From Desmonostoc vinosum HA7617-LM4 (lineage in GTDB: Bacteria; Cyanobacteriota; Cyanobacteriia; Cyanobacteriales; Nostocaceae): a stretch of DNA of 64,000 nucleotides. The first letter of the stretch is position 1; each line of letters starts with the position of its first letter. The DNA lies in NCBI GenBank assembly GCA_019359515.1, contig JAHHHC010000004.1, positions 215,136 to 279,135 on the forward strand, given 5' to 3'. Of this stretch, positions 62,821-64,000 are shown piece after piece. The notes under the pieces are model-generated. The model saw only the letters and a program-made list of their open reading frames with translations, searched no databases and was not told the DNA's origin. The translations under genes and the position numbers were made by a program.

Positions 62821-63108
62821 AAACCATAATTTTTACGAATTGTTATTCTTTGTAAATTAAATAGAGAATCTATTGACTTTTTGGACATTAGCTTGACTTC
62901 AAAAGCAGAACAGACAAATATTTCAGGGATTTTGAATTATTGTTAAAATGTCTCCAACAATGTACAAGTGAAGACTCTATAATTCAACAGAAACAACTCT
63001 CCACACAGGGTCTTCCATCGCGGCTCCGGTAACACTACTGGATCAAGCGAGAACGGTTCTCTTTGTGGTATTCATGATTCCTCATTCCTTATCAAGAGAG
63101 GAGGTCGA
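62821..63108 (+). promoter_or_regulatory. psaA upstream/leader region
   Basis: 290 bp before psaA. It must contain at least part of the light-regulated leader. No exact HLR1 direct repeat was recognised. The ribosome site GAGAGGAGGT (63097-63106) is strong, just 2-5 nt from the ATG. TGTTAAAATG at about 62941 is a possible -10 region but this is a guess. Confidence 0.45.
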
Positions 63109-64000
63109 ATGACAATAAGTCCTCCGGAGCGAGAGGAAAAAAAGGCACGAGTGATTGTTGATAATGACCCAGTACCTACCTCATTTGAGAGATGGGCACA
63201 ACCAGGTCACTTCGACAGATCTTTAGCCAGAGGTCCAAAAACCACCACATGGATTTGGAACCTACATGCCCTCGCCCATGATTTTGATACACATACCAGC
63301 GATTTAGAAGACATATCCCGCAAGATATTCGCAGCACACTTCGGCCACTTGGCTGTGGTGACAATCTGGTTGAGCGGGATGATATTCCACGGCGCGAAGT
63401 TCTCCAACTATGAAGCTTGGCTAACCGACCCGTTGAACGTGAAGCCAAGTGCCCAGGTTGTTTGGCCCATTGTGGGACAAGACATCTTAAACGGTGATGT
63501 TGGCGGTGGTTTCCACGGTATTCAAATCACCTCAGGTTTGTTCCAAGTATGGCGTGGTTGGGGTATCACCAACTCATTCCAGCTTTACTGCACCGCCATA
63601 GGCGGCTTGGTGTTAGCAGGCTTGTTTCTGTTTGCTGGCTGGTTCCACTACCATAAGCGCGCTCCCAAACTGGAATGGTTCCAGAATGTAGAGTCGATGC
63701 TGAATCACCACCTGCAAGTGTTGCTAGGTTGTGGTTCTTTGGGATGGGCTGGTCACTTGATTCATGTGTCTGCACCAACTAACAAGCTTTTGGACGCAGG
63801 TGTTGCTCTCAAGGACATCCCCTTGCCCCATGAGTTCATCTTGAACAAAGACTTGTTAACCGAGCTGTATCCTAGCTTTGCTGCTGGCATAACACCATTC
63901 TTCACCTTGAATTGGGGTCAGTATGCTGACTTTTTGACCTTCAAGGGCGGTCTAAACCCAGTAACGGGCGGCTTGTGGATGACAGATATCTCTCATCACC
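63109..64000 (+). CDS. psaA: Photosystem I P700 apoprotein A1, partial
   Basis: 297 residues, the N-terminal part only; the frame is open at the window end. [40 protein letters not shown] and [20 protein letters not shown], then [20 protein letters not shown], are the highly conserved PsaA N-terminus. Membrane helices with chlorophyll-ligating His follow ([46 protein letters not shown]). It binds P700 and the electron-transfer cofactors of photosystem I. ATG 63109 with GGAGG 4 nt upstream. psaB is expected just beyond the window. Confidence 0.98.
   Translation, partial: MTISPPEREEKKARVIVDNDPVPTSFERWAQPGHFDRSLARGPKTTTWIWNLHALAHDFDTHTSDLEDISRKIFAAHFGHLAVVTIWLSGMIFHGAKFSNYEAWLTDPLNVKPSAQVVWPIVGQDILNGDVGGGFHGIQITSGLFQVWRGWGITNSFQLYCTAIGGLVLAGLFLFAGWFHYHKRAPKLEWFQNVESMLNHHLQVLLGCGSLGWAGHLIHVSAPTNKLLDAGVALKDIPLPHEFILNKDLLTELYPSFAAGITPFFTLNWGQYADFLTFKGGLNPVTGGLWMTDISHH

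Noticed and set aside
62632-62888. Short frames with Pro-rich or Gly/Trp-rich repeats on both strands
   Set aside because: They are translations of C-rich/G-rich tandem repeats, not genes.
62830-63108. HLR1 light-response repeats before psaA
   Set aside because: No pair of TTACA-type direct repeats with correct spacing was found.

Overview
The window reads as chromosome of a filamentous, probably heterocyst-forming cyanobacterium (Nostocales). The evidence is the start of psaA, a devBCA-type exporter, ftrC, a CBS-CP12 fusion, frequent GCGATCGC (HIP1) octamers, and short tandem repeats (heptamers and octamers such as CCCTACT and GGGGACTG) typical of these genomes. No rRNA, tRNA or CRISPR array was recognised.

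Region 1 (1-19.7 kb) is almost entirely minus-strand and is a surface-polysaccharide locus. It holds a GT-C membrane glycosyltransferase (cut by the window edge), a GT2 and a GT4 glycosyltransferase, an ABC-2 export permease, and two half-size DMT membrane proteins. It also holds a set matching the pathway to UDP-2,3-diacetamido-2,3-dideoxy-mannuronate: WbpA-like dehydrogenase, WbpB-like oxidoreductase, WbpE-like aminotransferase, WbpD-like acetyltransferase and a UDP-GlcNAc 2-epimerase (WbpI/WecB type). A Tat-type exported protein and a large DUF4082/Ig-like/dimethylformamidase-like protein sit inside the locus. A Wzc-type chain-length regulator/kinase is divergently placed at 19.7 kb.

Region 2 (22-34 kb) carries tex, a DUF433 antitoxin-like gene whose DUF5615-type toxin partner is broken by a dispersed repeat, and a MacA/MacB-like pair without an ATPase gene. 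It also has a 968-residue membrane photoreceptor-like protein with three nearly identical GAF domains. Each has both cysteines of DXCF cyanobacteriochromes, 28 residues apart. This gene ends where an IS630-type MITE begins, so its methyl-accepting signalling region is cut off. DUF4870 and Gfo/Idh genes follow.

Region 3 (34.5-46 kb) contains devB, devC and devA. A compact type II restriction-modification cassette (endonuclease, C5 methyltransferase, XRE regulator) lies between devB and devC. Then come DUF58, ftrC and DUF309 genes, an LPS-transport group (lptA-like, lptB, lptF/G) and a CBS-CP12 fusion.

Region 4 (46-64 kb) has an FTR1 iron permease, an FAD oxidoreductase whose last codons come from a MITE, a 2OG-Fe(II) oxygenase and two GNAT acetyltransferases. 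An AtzG/AtzE amidase pair follows, preceded by a DUF952 gene and a HAD phosphatase broken by one in-frame stop. Then come MerC, a beta-helix/cadherin-like/RTX surface protein, a thioredoxin-NHL protein, glutaminase, a proline-rich lipoprotein and the 5' part of psaA.

Intergenic DNA is rich in mobile and repetitive material. It includes a 103-bp MITE in three copies, a 168-bp MITE with TA ends, AATTCGTAAT-type dispersed modules, one repeat nested inside another, and tandem repeats that form large inverted structures.
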